From an uncultured Muribaculaceae bacterium (lineage in GTDB: Bacteria; Bacteroidota; Bacteroidia; Bacteroidales; Muribaculaceae), in NCBI GenBank assembly GCA_947626355.1, contig CANQRV010000006.1:1-64000 (forward strand): DNA of 64,000 bases, read 5' to 3'. Below the pieces are notes generated by a model. It was not told where the DNA came from and ran no database searches. It worked only from the letters and a program-made list of their open reading frames with translations. Made by a program: the position numbers and the translations under genes. Every line of letters begins with the position of its first letter. Within the stretch, counting starts at the first letter, position 1. Positions 45,826 to 53,961 of this stretch are shown one piece after another.

Positions 45826-45885
45826 GACAAATCTGGGGCAGCAAGAGGGGAAACATGCCGGAGGCATGTCCCTACAAGCCGGACT
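45826..45885. repeat. 60-base direct repeat, copy 1
   Basis: This sequence is identical over 60 bases to 51740-51799. It begins GACAAATCTGGGGCAGCAAG and contains the palindrome ACATGCC-GGA-GGCATGT at 45854-45870. The two copies bracket module C plus the DUF4143 ATPase. Confidence 0.95.
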
Positions 45886-45895
45886 TCGAGATAGG

Positions 45896-47719
45896 TTATG
45901 TTGGGGTGGAGGACATGTCGGACGTGTCGGACTTGTGGGACGTGTCGGAGGTGGCTGCGGCGGCGTCGGCGATGGCTCGGAGACGGACGAGCTCGGAGTC
46001 GTCGGCCATGTTGAGCTTCATCATCCACGTCTCGCTGCTGCCTGTGATGCCCAGCTTGCGGCGCACCATGTAGCGGATGGTGCCTACGGTGCGCACGGAG
46101 CGGTTGGTCATGTCGGCCACGGTGTTCATGGGCAGGTTCATCAGCATGAACGATGCCATGCGTATCTCATTGTTGGTCAGCGTAGGGCATACGGCGTAAA
46201 GCTTCTCGAAAAACTTCGGGTTCACCTCCTCGAAACGCTCCTTGAAGATCTCCCATGTATTGCTTTGGAGCCTGAGGGTCTTTATGATTGCGGCGATTTT
46301 CTGCAATGCGTCTTTCGGCGCCACCTTGCAGTCGAGGGCAAGCGTCTGGATGTCGTTGACCGACTCCTCGATCCTTGCCATGGAGAGGGCCATGGTGGCG
46401 AGCTCCCGGTTGCGGTCGTCGAGGCTGACCTGCGTCTCCTTGATTTCCTCGGAATGGTGGCGGTTGATGCTGTCGATCTCCGTTTCCAGCTCGCTTTTCG
46501 CCCGCTCCGCCTTTCTGTGGCGACGGGCGAGCACAACGGCCACAGCGATGATGGCGGCAATGACGAAGACGAGCGCGATGATCGCGAGGGTCTTTCTCTG
46601 GCCCGCCTTCCGGCTGGCGTCAAACTCATTGCTCTGGAGCTCATACTCATATTTATCGGCCACGATGGCTGTGTTGAGCTGATGCTGCGAGCGGTGGATG
46701 GAGTCGTTGATGACGTAAGCCTTCTCGAGATTGTCGATCGCCAGTTTGTAGTCGCCCTCCTTGAGGGCGATGTAGTAGAGGATGCGGTAGTATAGATTAT
46801 GGAAAGCGCCCCCTTCGAGCTTGTTGAGCAGCGGGCGGTAACGGTCGAAAATGGCCCGTGCCTCTTCGGGCGATTTCGTCCTCGCGGCCATTAGGGCATA
46901 GTTGGTGGCCATAGCCACCATGTTTGGGTGCGAGCATTTTTGGGAGAGGATGCGCTGGTAGTAATATTCCGCCTGCTCGAATTCGCCGCGTCGCGAACAG
47001 AGCTGGGTGAGGAGGATGTAAGCATTCATCCTTCCGATGGAGTCAGTGGCGAGGTCGCGTGCCTTCACGATGTCGTCCCATACACCCTCGAAATTTCCGG
47101 TGTCCATGCGTAGCATGGCGTCATTGCGATATAAGGCGGCAAGACAGTTGTTGAGCATCAATGTGTCGCGCGACAGACCTCGCAGACGGTGGTAGTCGTC
47201 GCGCCCTTTTTTATAGTAACGGACGGCGGCTCCGGTATTGCGCAGGCTCCGGAAGAGATCGACGAGGAGCATGTGGCCGTAGAAGGTGTATTTCTCGAGG
47301 GAGTCGGGCTTGGTGAATAGCGAAAGGGCGGAAGCGCACTCAAGCCCTTCGATATAGCTTCGGGTGTAGACACACATACGGGCTTTCTCACGTAGCAGCC
47401 GGCAATACTGCGAGGGCATATCGCCGGAGATGGCGTTTGCGGCGTCGCGGTATGTCTGTAGGGCCTCGGTAAACCGGTTTTCGTTCTCGAGTAGTGTCGC
47501 CTTCTTGAAATATAGCTCGGCGAGCGTCGGCATGTCGATCCGGCGTGTCTTTATGAGGCTGTCGAGGCAAGCCACGCGTGTCTGCCACGCCACCTGCGGG
47601 TCGTCGGCCTTGCGCATGAGATAGTCGGAAGTAAGGTCGTGAGGCTTCGGACTGCCGTGAAGCTGGAAGAGGGCCGGCGTCATGATGAGGATAGTCAGGA
47701 TAGTAAATAATGCTCGCAT
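45896..47719 (-). CDS. Membrane-tethered TPR-HTH transcription regulator, module C
   Basis: This 607-residue protein has a cleavable-type signal peptide (residues 1-22) rather than a lipobox. TPR-like helices run to about residue 350 (FEQAEYYYQRILSQ, YKLAIDNLEKAYVIND). The membrane helix is at about 376-397 (AIIALVFVIAAIIAVAVVLA), followed by a coiled coil. The HTH is CPTLTNNEIRMASFMLMNLP, NTVADMTNRSVRTVG. The extra C-terminal tail ends in a Ser/Thr/Asp repeat (TSDTSHKSDTSDMSS) made by a simple GTCGGAC-type nucleotide repeat, probably a recent extension. It is divergent from cargo C. Confidence 0.82.
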   Translation of the reverse strand: MRALFTILTILIMTPALFQLHGSPKPHDLTSDYLMRKADDPQVAWQTRVACLDSLIKTRRIDMPTLAELYFKKATLLENENRFTEALQTYRDAANAISGDMPSQYCRLLREKARMCVYTRSYIEGLECASALSLFTKPDSLEKYTFYGHMLLVDLFRSLRNTGAAVRYYKKGRDDYHRLRGLSRDTLMLNNCLAALYRNDAMLRMDTGNFEGVWDDIVKARDLATDSIGRMNAYILLTQLCSRRGEFEQAEYYYQRILSQKCSHPNMVAMATNYALMAARTKSPEEARAIFDRYRPLLNKLEGGAFHNLYYRILYYIALKEGDYKLAIDNLEKAYVINDSIHRSQHQLNTAIVADKYEYELQSNEFDASRKAGQRKTLAIIALVFVIAAIIAVAVVLARRHRKAERAKSELETEIDSINRHHSEEIKETQVSLDDRNRELATMALSMARIEESVNDIQTLALDCKVAPKDALQKIAAIIKTLRLQSNTWEIFKERFEEVNPKFFEKLYAVCPTLTNNEIRMASFMLMNLPMNTVADMTNRSVRTVGTIRYMVRRKLGITGSSETWMMKLNMADDSELVRLRAIADAAAATSDTSHKSDTSDMSSTPT

Positions 47720-47750
47720 AAGATGGAGGTGTGAGAGTGATTGATGGGGT

Positions 47751-47785
47751 CAAAGGTAATAAAATTTAATGGAATATGAAACAAA
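47751..47785 (-). promoter_or_regulatory. Promoter of regulator C
   Basis: On the minus strand, -7 TACCTTTG (47751-47758) with a possible TTTG at 47782-47785; the 23-base spacer is slightly long. Confidence 0.6.
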
Positions 47786-47932
47786 ATGCATCATCGATAT
47801 TACGTAGACGGAGATTGCCACGTAAGTTTTGAATATGGATTATTATGTTGGTAATAAAGCTGATATAACATATATACGACATATTTACGATATCGTATAA
47901 GCGGGGTGTTGACCATATTACGAAAGGAATAG

Positions 47933-47965
47933 TTTGCGGAGAGTGATGATAGAGTCTAATTTTGC
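47933..47965 (+). promoter_or_regulatory. Promoter of cargo C
   Basis: -33 TTTG (47933-47936), a 21-base spacer and -7 TAATTTTG (47958-47965). It places the start of translation at 48069 and rules out the open frame from 47934. The 47720-48068 gap holds only this divergent promoter pair and a roughly 95-base leader. Confidence 0.75.
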
Positions 47966-48068
47966 AGCATCGCGATTCGGGAGGCGCAAAACAACGCTCC
48001 GCCTTCCGGGGACAAAGAAACAGGAACGCCGAATTAGGGAGCGCAGGAGGCATAAGACAACAGAAGCA

Positions 48069-50210
48069 ATGAGAATATTATTACTGGTGTTGTGCATCCT
48101 CTCGATGGTCTTGAGAGTCGATGCGAAGAAAACGGACTACTTCCGCAGTATGGTAGAAGTGGGCGAGAACGACAAGGTGAACCGGATCAACGATGACTTC
48201 TACTATGTGGAGCATCGGGGCGCGGAGGCCATGGGGACAAGGGCCGATGAGGGGGAGACCTATACGGTGACGATCAACGTGGAGACGCAGGAGCCGTCGC
48301 AGTTCGTGCAATCGGTGGCGGTGTTTCCGTCTGGCACTACCGGAAAAAGCTATTGGGCAAACAGGAATGGCCAAAGCACATTCACGGTATCGGTACCGGC
48401 TGGCGAATATGATGTATTCTGTATGGCCGTTGACACCCCGACATTGGAAGAAGTTGTTGTGGGCCGGGATAATTTTTTGGTAGAAGGGGATGTGGAGATT
48501 GACTTGAATCTTGAAGAAGCAACCGCGAAGGTGTATTATGGTATAATGGGTCCTGATGGGGAAGAGTTAATCCGCTCAAGAAATGAGGAACCGGGCAATT
48601 GTGAAGGTGCAACCTTCCGCACATTTATGCATATACCTGATACACTTCCTGTACTCGAGGGGTGTGGAATGGGGTATGCCGACTATTCTCTTTATGTACG
48701 TATTGATCCTAATCTCAGATCATTCAAGGTAGGAGTGGAACACATGAGATTCAATGACAATGGTTTCTATTATGCCGCCTACACCATAGATCCAACTAAA
48801 GAAGAGGTGATGACTACCTCAGACGGTTGGCAGACGTTCGAGCCTCAGTTCGCCCCTAACAGACTGTCGGAAGAATGGTACACATATTGTACGGAGTATA
48901 CCGACCGTATGTCATTATGGCCAAACACTATGGGGCGATATTCTTGCGGTAATGATTTCGGAACCGCCGTCGGTATTGGTCGTGCCGGGGTTACCAACAA
49001 AATATACCTATGGATGGATCCGAAAGATGATTATTTCAAGATGTGGCCGCAGGCTGTGTCGGTTGGCTATAGTCAGGATTCGGCAATTGAGAGTATGTAT
49101 CTCGAATACACACCCACAGGATTATATTATTCCGGCATCAATGATGGATTGAACAATGCTTATCTTTTTGATGATGCCGGTAAGACAAGAATGGCGGAAG
49201 GCAATCCCCGTTTGAAGATATCCCCTGAAGGGATAGTACTGGGTAACTCTGCACCTAATGCCATGTTCTCGTTTAATTTCGCACCTGAGATGTTTGTACC
49301 TGATTTCAAATATACTTTTGTCGGAAGATATGGCGAGAAACGCAATGCAGATATATGCGATCCCTATAGTAGTTTTTCCAACTTCCTGTCGGAAGAAGAA
49401 GTAGAGGATTATTTTAGTGTACCCACACATGATTTGGAAGTTTATGCCAACGATGAATTAGTGGTTGAGTCTGTAAGACATTACAATATGTTCTCATGGG
49501 AAGACCCGTCGTTGAATGTGGATTGGAGCAAGTGTGTCGGCGCCAAGATGAAAGTCATACTGACCGACAACAATATCCTTGTCGATGACATGAAGGGCCT
49601 CAACCACACGGAGCTGAACTACGACAGAGGCAACGCTGACGATATGTTCCCGCCGCAGTTGATGACCATCCAGTTCAGGGACTGGAACGACGTGATCCGC
49701 GACCGCTTCGAGAATGCAGCCGACGGCGTCATGGAGTTCTATGTCGGTGACTTCGATTTTAACGATGCAAATTACAAGAGTGTATCATCGCTGCGCGGCA
49801 AGCCGGAGGTGAAGCTGGAATACGCGCCTTTCGGCACGGAGGACTTCGAGGAGCTGGAGGCTGTGGAGGCGCCGGAGCTCTTCTTCATGCCGGGCTACGG
49901 CTACTGCATGCGTGCACCGCTCGAGGGCGTTAGCCGCGCCAGTGACAACAAATGGTATGCCATCCGCGTGACCCTCACCGACGAGGCGGGTAACAGCAAT
50001 GTGCAGACGATAACTCCGGCCTTCCGTGTGGAGAATCCGTCGAGCGGAGTTGCCGAGACGATGCAGGCAGATGCAGATTGCTATGAGGTCTACAGTGTCG
50101 ACGGCTATCGTGTAGGTCGTTTTGCCGACAAAGGCAATCTCCAGAATCTGAAGCCCGGCCTCTACATCGTAAGGCACGGCTCCTCCTCGGAGCGTCACCT
50201 CGTGAAATAA
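48069..50210 (+). CDS. T9SS cargo of module C, secreted multidomain protein
   Basis: This 713-residue protein has a signal peptide ending VDA-K (about residue 19). An N-terminal beta domain contains VSVPAGEYDVFCMAVD, matching cargo B's LPAGTYDF. The middle (about residues 110-490) has Trp/Tyr-rich segments with no known motif and distinctly lower GC than either end. MTIQFRDWNDVIRDRFENAA and APELFFMPGYGYCMRAPLEG mark the shared C-terminal part. The T9SS signal is VYSVDGYRVGRF, LKPGLYIVRHGSSSERHLVK. It lacks catalytic signatures. It is divergent from regulator C and followed by a hairpin terminator. Confidence 0.8.
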   Translation: MRILLLVLCILSMVLRVDAKKTDYFRSMVEVGENDKVNRINDDFYYVEHRGAEAMGTRADEGETYTVTINVETQEPSQFVQSVAVFPSGTTGKSYWANRNGQSTFTVSVPAGEYDVFCMAVDTPTLEEVVVGRDNFLVEGDVEIDLNLEEATAKVYYGIMGPDGEELIRSRNEEPGNCEGATFRTFMHIPDTLPVLEGCGMGYADYSLYVRIDPNLRSFKVGVEHMRFNDNGFYYAAYTIDPTKEEVMTTSDGWQTFEPQFAPNRLSEEWYTYCTEYTDRMSLWPNTMGRYSCGNDFGTAVGIGRAGVTNKIYLWMDPKDDYFKMWPQAVSVGYSQDSAIESMYLEYTPTGLYYSGINDGLNNAYLFDDAGKTRMAEGNPRLKISPEGIVLGNSAPNAMFSFNFAPEMFVPDFKYTFVGRYGEKRNADICDPYSSFSNFLSEEEVEDYFSVPTHDLEVYANDELVVESVRHYNMFSWEDPSLNVDWSKCVGAKMKVILTDNNILVDDMKGLNHTELNYDRGNADDMFPPQLMTIQFRDWNDVIRDRFENAADGVMEFYVGDFDFNDANYKSVSSLRGKPEVKLEYAPFGTEDFEELEAVEAPELFFMPGYGYCMRAPLEGVSRASDNKWYAIRVTLTDEAGNSNVQTITPAFRVENPSSGVAETMQADADCYEVYSVDGYRVGRFADKGNLQNLKPGLYIVRHGSSSERHLVK

Positions 50211-50234
50211 TACCCACTGTCATCATAAAACAGT

Positions 50235-50260
50235 CAGACGCGTCCGCGAGGGCGCGTCTG
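50235..50260 (+). terminator. Terminator of cargo C
   Basis: CAGACGCG (50235-50242) pairs with CGCGTCTG (50253-50260), followed by CTTGTTA. A near copy follows the remnant at 56436-56463. Confidence 0.7.
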
Positions 50261-50277
50261 CTTGTTAGTATTGCATA

Positions 50278-51615
50278 TCAGTCGAAGAGGAATGGGAGGA
50301 GATAGAATGGGAGGTTGATGATATGGTTGTCGTTGGAGCGGTCCTTCGGAGTGACACAATAGGCCTGATATATTCGGGATGAGAATCGGGCGCAGAAGGC
50401 ATCGAGCGACTTGTGCTGGTTATATCCCGAGGATTTTACTTCAATTGGATCAACCTTGCCGTGATCCTGAACCAGAAAATCAATCTCGTATTTTCCCGTC
50501 TTGTTGGAGTTGTCGAATGTGTAGTAAAAGATTTTTTTGCCTTGCGCGACGAGTATCTGTGAGACTGCATTCTCGTAGACGTATCCGAGGTTGGCCTCGA
50601 GCTTGTCGCTCAGTAGCTTGCGGTATAGGTCGTTCGACATATATGAGTCATCCATGAAAGCCAGCGTGACAAAAATACCTGTATCGGCGGTAAACAGTTT
50701 GAACCGGCTGGCATCATAATTGGCAGACATCATCGGTCCTGGATCCGTGGCATGCCAAGCAGTGTTGATGGTGCGGCTTTCCATCAATTCCGACATGGCT
50801 GTCATGATGAACTCGGAATCACCCTCCACTACGGAATGTGGCATATAACGGGAGGCGTTGGAGTATAGCTGGCTCGGTATGGCATTGAACAGGCGGGAAA
50901 TTCTGTCGGAAGGGTCTATCTTCATGAAGTCATCGTTATAGAGCGACACTATGGAGCGTTTCACATCGTCTACCCTTCGGAAATCATTCGATTCAATATA
51001 GGTTTCCACCGCCTGAGGCATGCCTCCTACAAGCATATACAGTCTGAAATCCCTCATCATCTTGCGATGGGTAGCGTTTCCTAATGGGTGTCGCCTGGCG
51101 ATAAATTCCTTCATCAGATCTCCTATATTCTCAAAGCCGAGAGCCCATTGGAATTCCTCAAAATCCATCGGATTCATCTGTATGCGGTGCTCTTCGCTCG
51201 GAATAAGGATATCCTTCACGTTTTTCCGGATTGAGATCAAGGAGCCGGTCTCAATATAGTCATACCTGCCGTCGGCCACAAGATGCTTGATGGCCTGTCG
51301 GGCGCGGGGAGCGAACTGCACTTCATCGAAAACTATGAGCGACTCTCGTTGATACAAGCTTACTCCAGACAATGCCTGTAGGCGAAGGAAGAAGAAGTTG
51401 AGGTCGGAGACGTCATCGAAAAGCTCCTGGATTTCTTTGGAAGCATTGGAGAAATCGATAAGTATGAAGCTTTTATATTCGCGTTTGGCAAATTCCTTGA
51501 CAATCGTTGACTTTCCGACGCGGCGTGCACCTTCTATAAGCAGAGCGGATCTGCCTCCCAACCGTTTCCAGTCGAGAATCCGGGAATAGATTTTCCGTTT
51601 GAATAGCTGTTCCAT
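50278..51615 (-). CDS. DUF4143-family AAA ATPase
   Basis: This 445-residue protein of the same family as the 16635 gene has Walker A IEGARRVGKST, Walker B ESLIVFDEVQF, and the C-terminal KYEIDFLVQDHGKVDPIEVKS pattern. The start at 51615 (MEQLFKRKIYSRIL) matches the family. The open frame extends upstream only because a 33-base tandem repeat happens to be free of stops. It lies between modules C and D and inside the segment bounded by the 60-base direct repeats, which suits a cargo gene of a mobile or recombining segment. Confidence 0.85.
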   Translation of the reverse strand: MEQLFKRKIYSRILDWKRLGGRSALLIEGARRVGKSTIVKEFAKREYKSFILIDFSNASKEIQELFDDVSDLNFFFLRLQALSGVSLYQRESLIVFDEVQFAPRARQAIKHLVADGRYDYIETGSLISIRKNVKDILIPSEEHRIQMNPMDFEEFQWALGFENIGDLMKEFIARRHPLGNATHRKMMRDFRLYMLVGGMPQAVETYIESNDFRRVDDVKRSIVSLYNDDFMKIDPSDRISRLFNAIPSQLYSNASRYMPHSVVEGDSEFIMTAMSELMESRTINTAWHATDPGPMMSANYDASRFKLFTADTGIFVTLAFMDDSYMSNDLYRKLLSDKLEANLGYVYENAVSQILVAQGKKIFYYTFDNSNKTGKYEIDFLVQDHGKVDPIEVKSSGYNQHKSLDAFCARFSSRIYQAYCVTPKDRSNDNHIINLPFYLLPFLFD

Positions 51616-51673
51616 CGGCGATGAAGTATAAATGGTTGAAATCTCGGCAAATATAAGTATAAATATTGATTCA

Positions 51674-51750
51674 GACAAATCTGAGAGGCCGTATTCCTCA
51701 CTGACAGACAAATCTGAGAGGCCGTATTCCTCACTGACAGACAAATCTGG
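51674..51750. repeat. 33-base tandem repeat upstream of the ATPase
   Basis: Two full units (51674-51706 and 51707-51739), each beginning GACAAATCTGAGAGGCCGTA, and a partial third from 51740. The partial third unit is the first part of the 60-base direct repeat. Confidence 0.9.
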
Positions 51751-51799
51751 GGCAGCAAGAGGGGAAACATGCCGGAGGCATGTCCCTACAAGCCGGACT
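51740..51799. repeat. 60-base direct repeat, copy 2
   Basis: Identical to 45826-45885, in the same orientation, 5914 bases apart. The palindrome ACATGCC-GGA-GGCATGT lies at 51768-51784. Confidence 0.95.
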
Positions 51800-51856
51800 G
51801 CTACAGGTGATTATTTTAATCGCCGCCAAGAGGCTTATGTCCGTCGGAAAAGGAAC

Positions 51857-53572
51857 TTAAACATGGCTGGAGGCTTCCTCGGCGAGGCGACGGAGATATT
51901 CATCGGTAGAGAGATCTGTATTCAGTTTTTTGCGGATATTGTATTTTGTAACGTCGACAGTGCGAGGGGAGCGGTCGAGTAGCTCGGCAATCTCCTTAGT
52001 AGATAGATTGATTAGCATGAAAGCGCAGATGCGCTTTTCCGACTTTGTAAGGTCGGGATGGCGCGTGGAAAGAAGATCGAGAAACTTGCTGTTGGTCATC
52101 TCGAATTGAGCTGAAAACATATCCCACATTTTCTTCTTCCCGGAGATTTCATGTAGCTTCGATAGTATATATTCTTGCGAGGCCTTATCGAGCTGATCAT
52201 TCGACAGCCGTTTCTTTATCACCTCAAACGCCGATTCCATCTGCGCCATCTTAAGGAGTAAAGAAGTCTGCTTTCGGCTCATCTCCTCTTCCCGTTGCTT
52301 ATTGAGGTTCTGATTTAGTTCTGACGTAAGGCTCTGTATGCGTGAGTTGTTGACGGCATTTCGCTGCATTTTAAGGCGCTTGCGCAAACGAATAATAGTA
52401 AAAAGCAACAGAGTAGAAGTGGAGGCAATTATAAGGATTACAATGCATAAAGCGATAATCCAACCTTTCATGCTTCTGGCGGCAGCATTCGCCCGGTCGG
52501 CTTCACGCTTCGTCTGTAAATAAGTTTCGGAATTCCTCGACACAAACCTTTCGGTATTCGCGATAATGGAATCTCCTACTATCAGGGCGGATTCCAACGC
52601 ATCGTAGGCAAGATGGAAATTTCCCATCCCGGCATAACTCTGTCCCCGAATGATATAATAGCCTCTACAGTTGTTGAGAGAGTTCATGTCCAGCATTTCC
52701 TGCGGGTATGAATCGAGTACGTTCAGGACCTCTTTGAAATTGTTATCAGCAAGATAGCTTTGTGCTTTCAAATATAGAGCGGTTCGCCGCATATAATTGC
52801 TGACATTTTTTAATTGGTCTGCCTCATCCAGATACATTCGTGCGGCTTCTGTCTGTCCTTGTTCAAGACAGATCTGCGCCATTTGCATCAATGTCGCAAA
52901 ACGTGTCGGATCTGTCCTGGCGAGTTCAAGCACTATTTTCAACTCTTTGTAAGCTGAGTCATAGTCTTGGTGATGTATCAATAGCGTCGCTCTTGAGCTG
53001 CGCACCCTCCCTTCAGTGTCTTCCCGAAATTCCTTTGTGAAGTGATAGGAGGAAATAATGTCCTCAATGGCTTTCAGGCAGTGATCGGCTTTTGCCTCAT
53101 CCCTCAGGTCACAATATATACTGAATAAATCCTGATGAGCCCGGATATCCCAGTATTTTAGGGAATCGGGTTTGTGCATGTCGAGAATATCAGCATATCC
53201 TGTCATGGCGTTCAGTAAATCGTTTCTGTCGGAGAAAGCTGAAGCATACTGATAAAGTAGTGGCAATCTGTGGTTGATTGGTAGGTTTTGAGATTCTACC
53301 ATCAGTTTTCTCAAAATCCCCAATGCCTGTTCAGTATGACCGGCATCTCGAAGAATAACAATCTTTTTCAATTGTATGTCGAAGTAATCGTGGCAGCCTA
53401 TATTCAGAAGGGAATCATACCAGATGATTCGCGCTTCGGGGCTGAGATCCTCTCTCGAGGCCATGTCGCGATAGTAATCTTCGAGAAGTGTCGATGTCAA
53501 CTTCTCCTTTTCAGGAAAAGCCTGTAAGGCACAGAGGCATATCAGCCAGAATGTGATAATCAGTTTATGCAT
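51857..53572 (-). CDS. Membrane-tethered TPR-HTH transcription regulator, module D
   Basis: This 571-residue protein has a signal peptide (residues 1 to about 20). TPR-like helices cover about 30-340 (LMQMAQICLEQGQTEAARMY), the membrane helix about 367-391 (WIIALCIVILIIASTS), then a long coiled coil. The HTH is the most LuxR/GerE-like of the set: HPDLTKSEKRICAFMLINLS, KEIAELLDRSPRTVDV, RKKL. GC content is lower than in the other regulators. It is divergent from cargo D across 389 bases. That gap also holds an apparently non-coding 200 bases around 53600-53800. Confidence 0.83.
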   Translation of the reverse strand: MHKLIITFWLICLCALQAFPEKEKLTSTLLEDYYRDMASREDLSPEARIIWYDSLLNIGCHDYFDIQLKKIVILRDAGHTEQALGILRKLMVESQNLPINHRLPLLYQYASAFSDRNDLLNAMTGYADILDMHKPDSLKYWDIRAHQDLFSIYCDLRDEAKADHCLKAIEDIISSYHFTKEFREDTEGRVRSSRATLLIHHQDYDSAYKELKIVLELARTDPTRFATLMQMAQICLEQGQTEAARMYLDEADQLKNVSNYMRRTALYLKAQSYLADNNFKEVLNVLDSYPQEMLDMNSLNNCRGYYIIRGQSYAGMGNFHLAYDALESALIVGDSIIANTERFVSRNSETYLQTKREADRANAAARSMKGWIIALCIVILIIASTSTLLLFTIIRLRKRLKMQRNAVNNSRIQSLTSELNQNLNKQREEEMSRKQTSLLLKMAQMESAFEVIKKRLSNDQLDKASQEYILSKLHEISGKKKMWDMFSAQFEMTNSKFLDLLSTRHPDLTKSEKRICAFMLINLSTKEIAELLDRSPRTVDVTKYNIRKKLNTDLSTDEYLRRLAEEASSHV

Positions 53573-53897
53573 AGTGCATGCAATTTAGCAAAATAAAAGT
53601 TTTCATGCAAATCTGTCGCGCGATTTCTCAAAAAATACCGACCTTCGGGTATGAGGGGATGCCGGATATGTCGGCAGGAATCAATGGATTCATGCAAGGG
53701 GATACGGCCGCGACCATGCAACCACCCAACAGCGAAGAGGGGTCGCAGAACTGTAAGCAGGATATAAAGGATACTTAATTTTGAAATTTAGGCTATGTAT
53801 ATAAGATATTTAAAGTGATGGTTATTAAATACTTAATAGAATTAAGTAATAATTTGCATATACTTAAAACGCATTATAGTTGATTCTTTAAGGATAG

Positions 53898-53933
53898 TTT
53901 GCTTTCAGAGCTGTCTCAACCTGTCTACTTTTG
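53898..53933 (+). promoter_or_regulatory. Promoter of cargo D
   Basis: -7 TACTTTTG (53926-53933) with TTTG at 53898-53901. The rest of the 53573-53961 gap shows a weak TTATTTTG on the minus strand (53590-53597) for regulator D and no convincing gene. Confidence 0.6.
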
Positions 53934-53961
53934 CATATCAATCATTAAAATTCATAATAAT

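Noticed and set aside
53578..53778. 66-codon ORF between regulator D and cargo D
   Set aside because: No promoter, weak composition and no recognisable features; probably non-coding.
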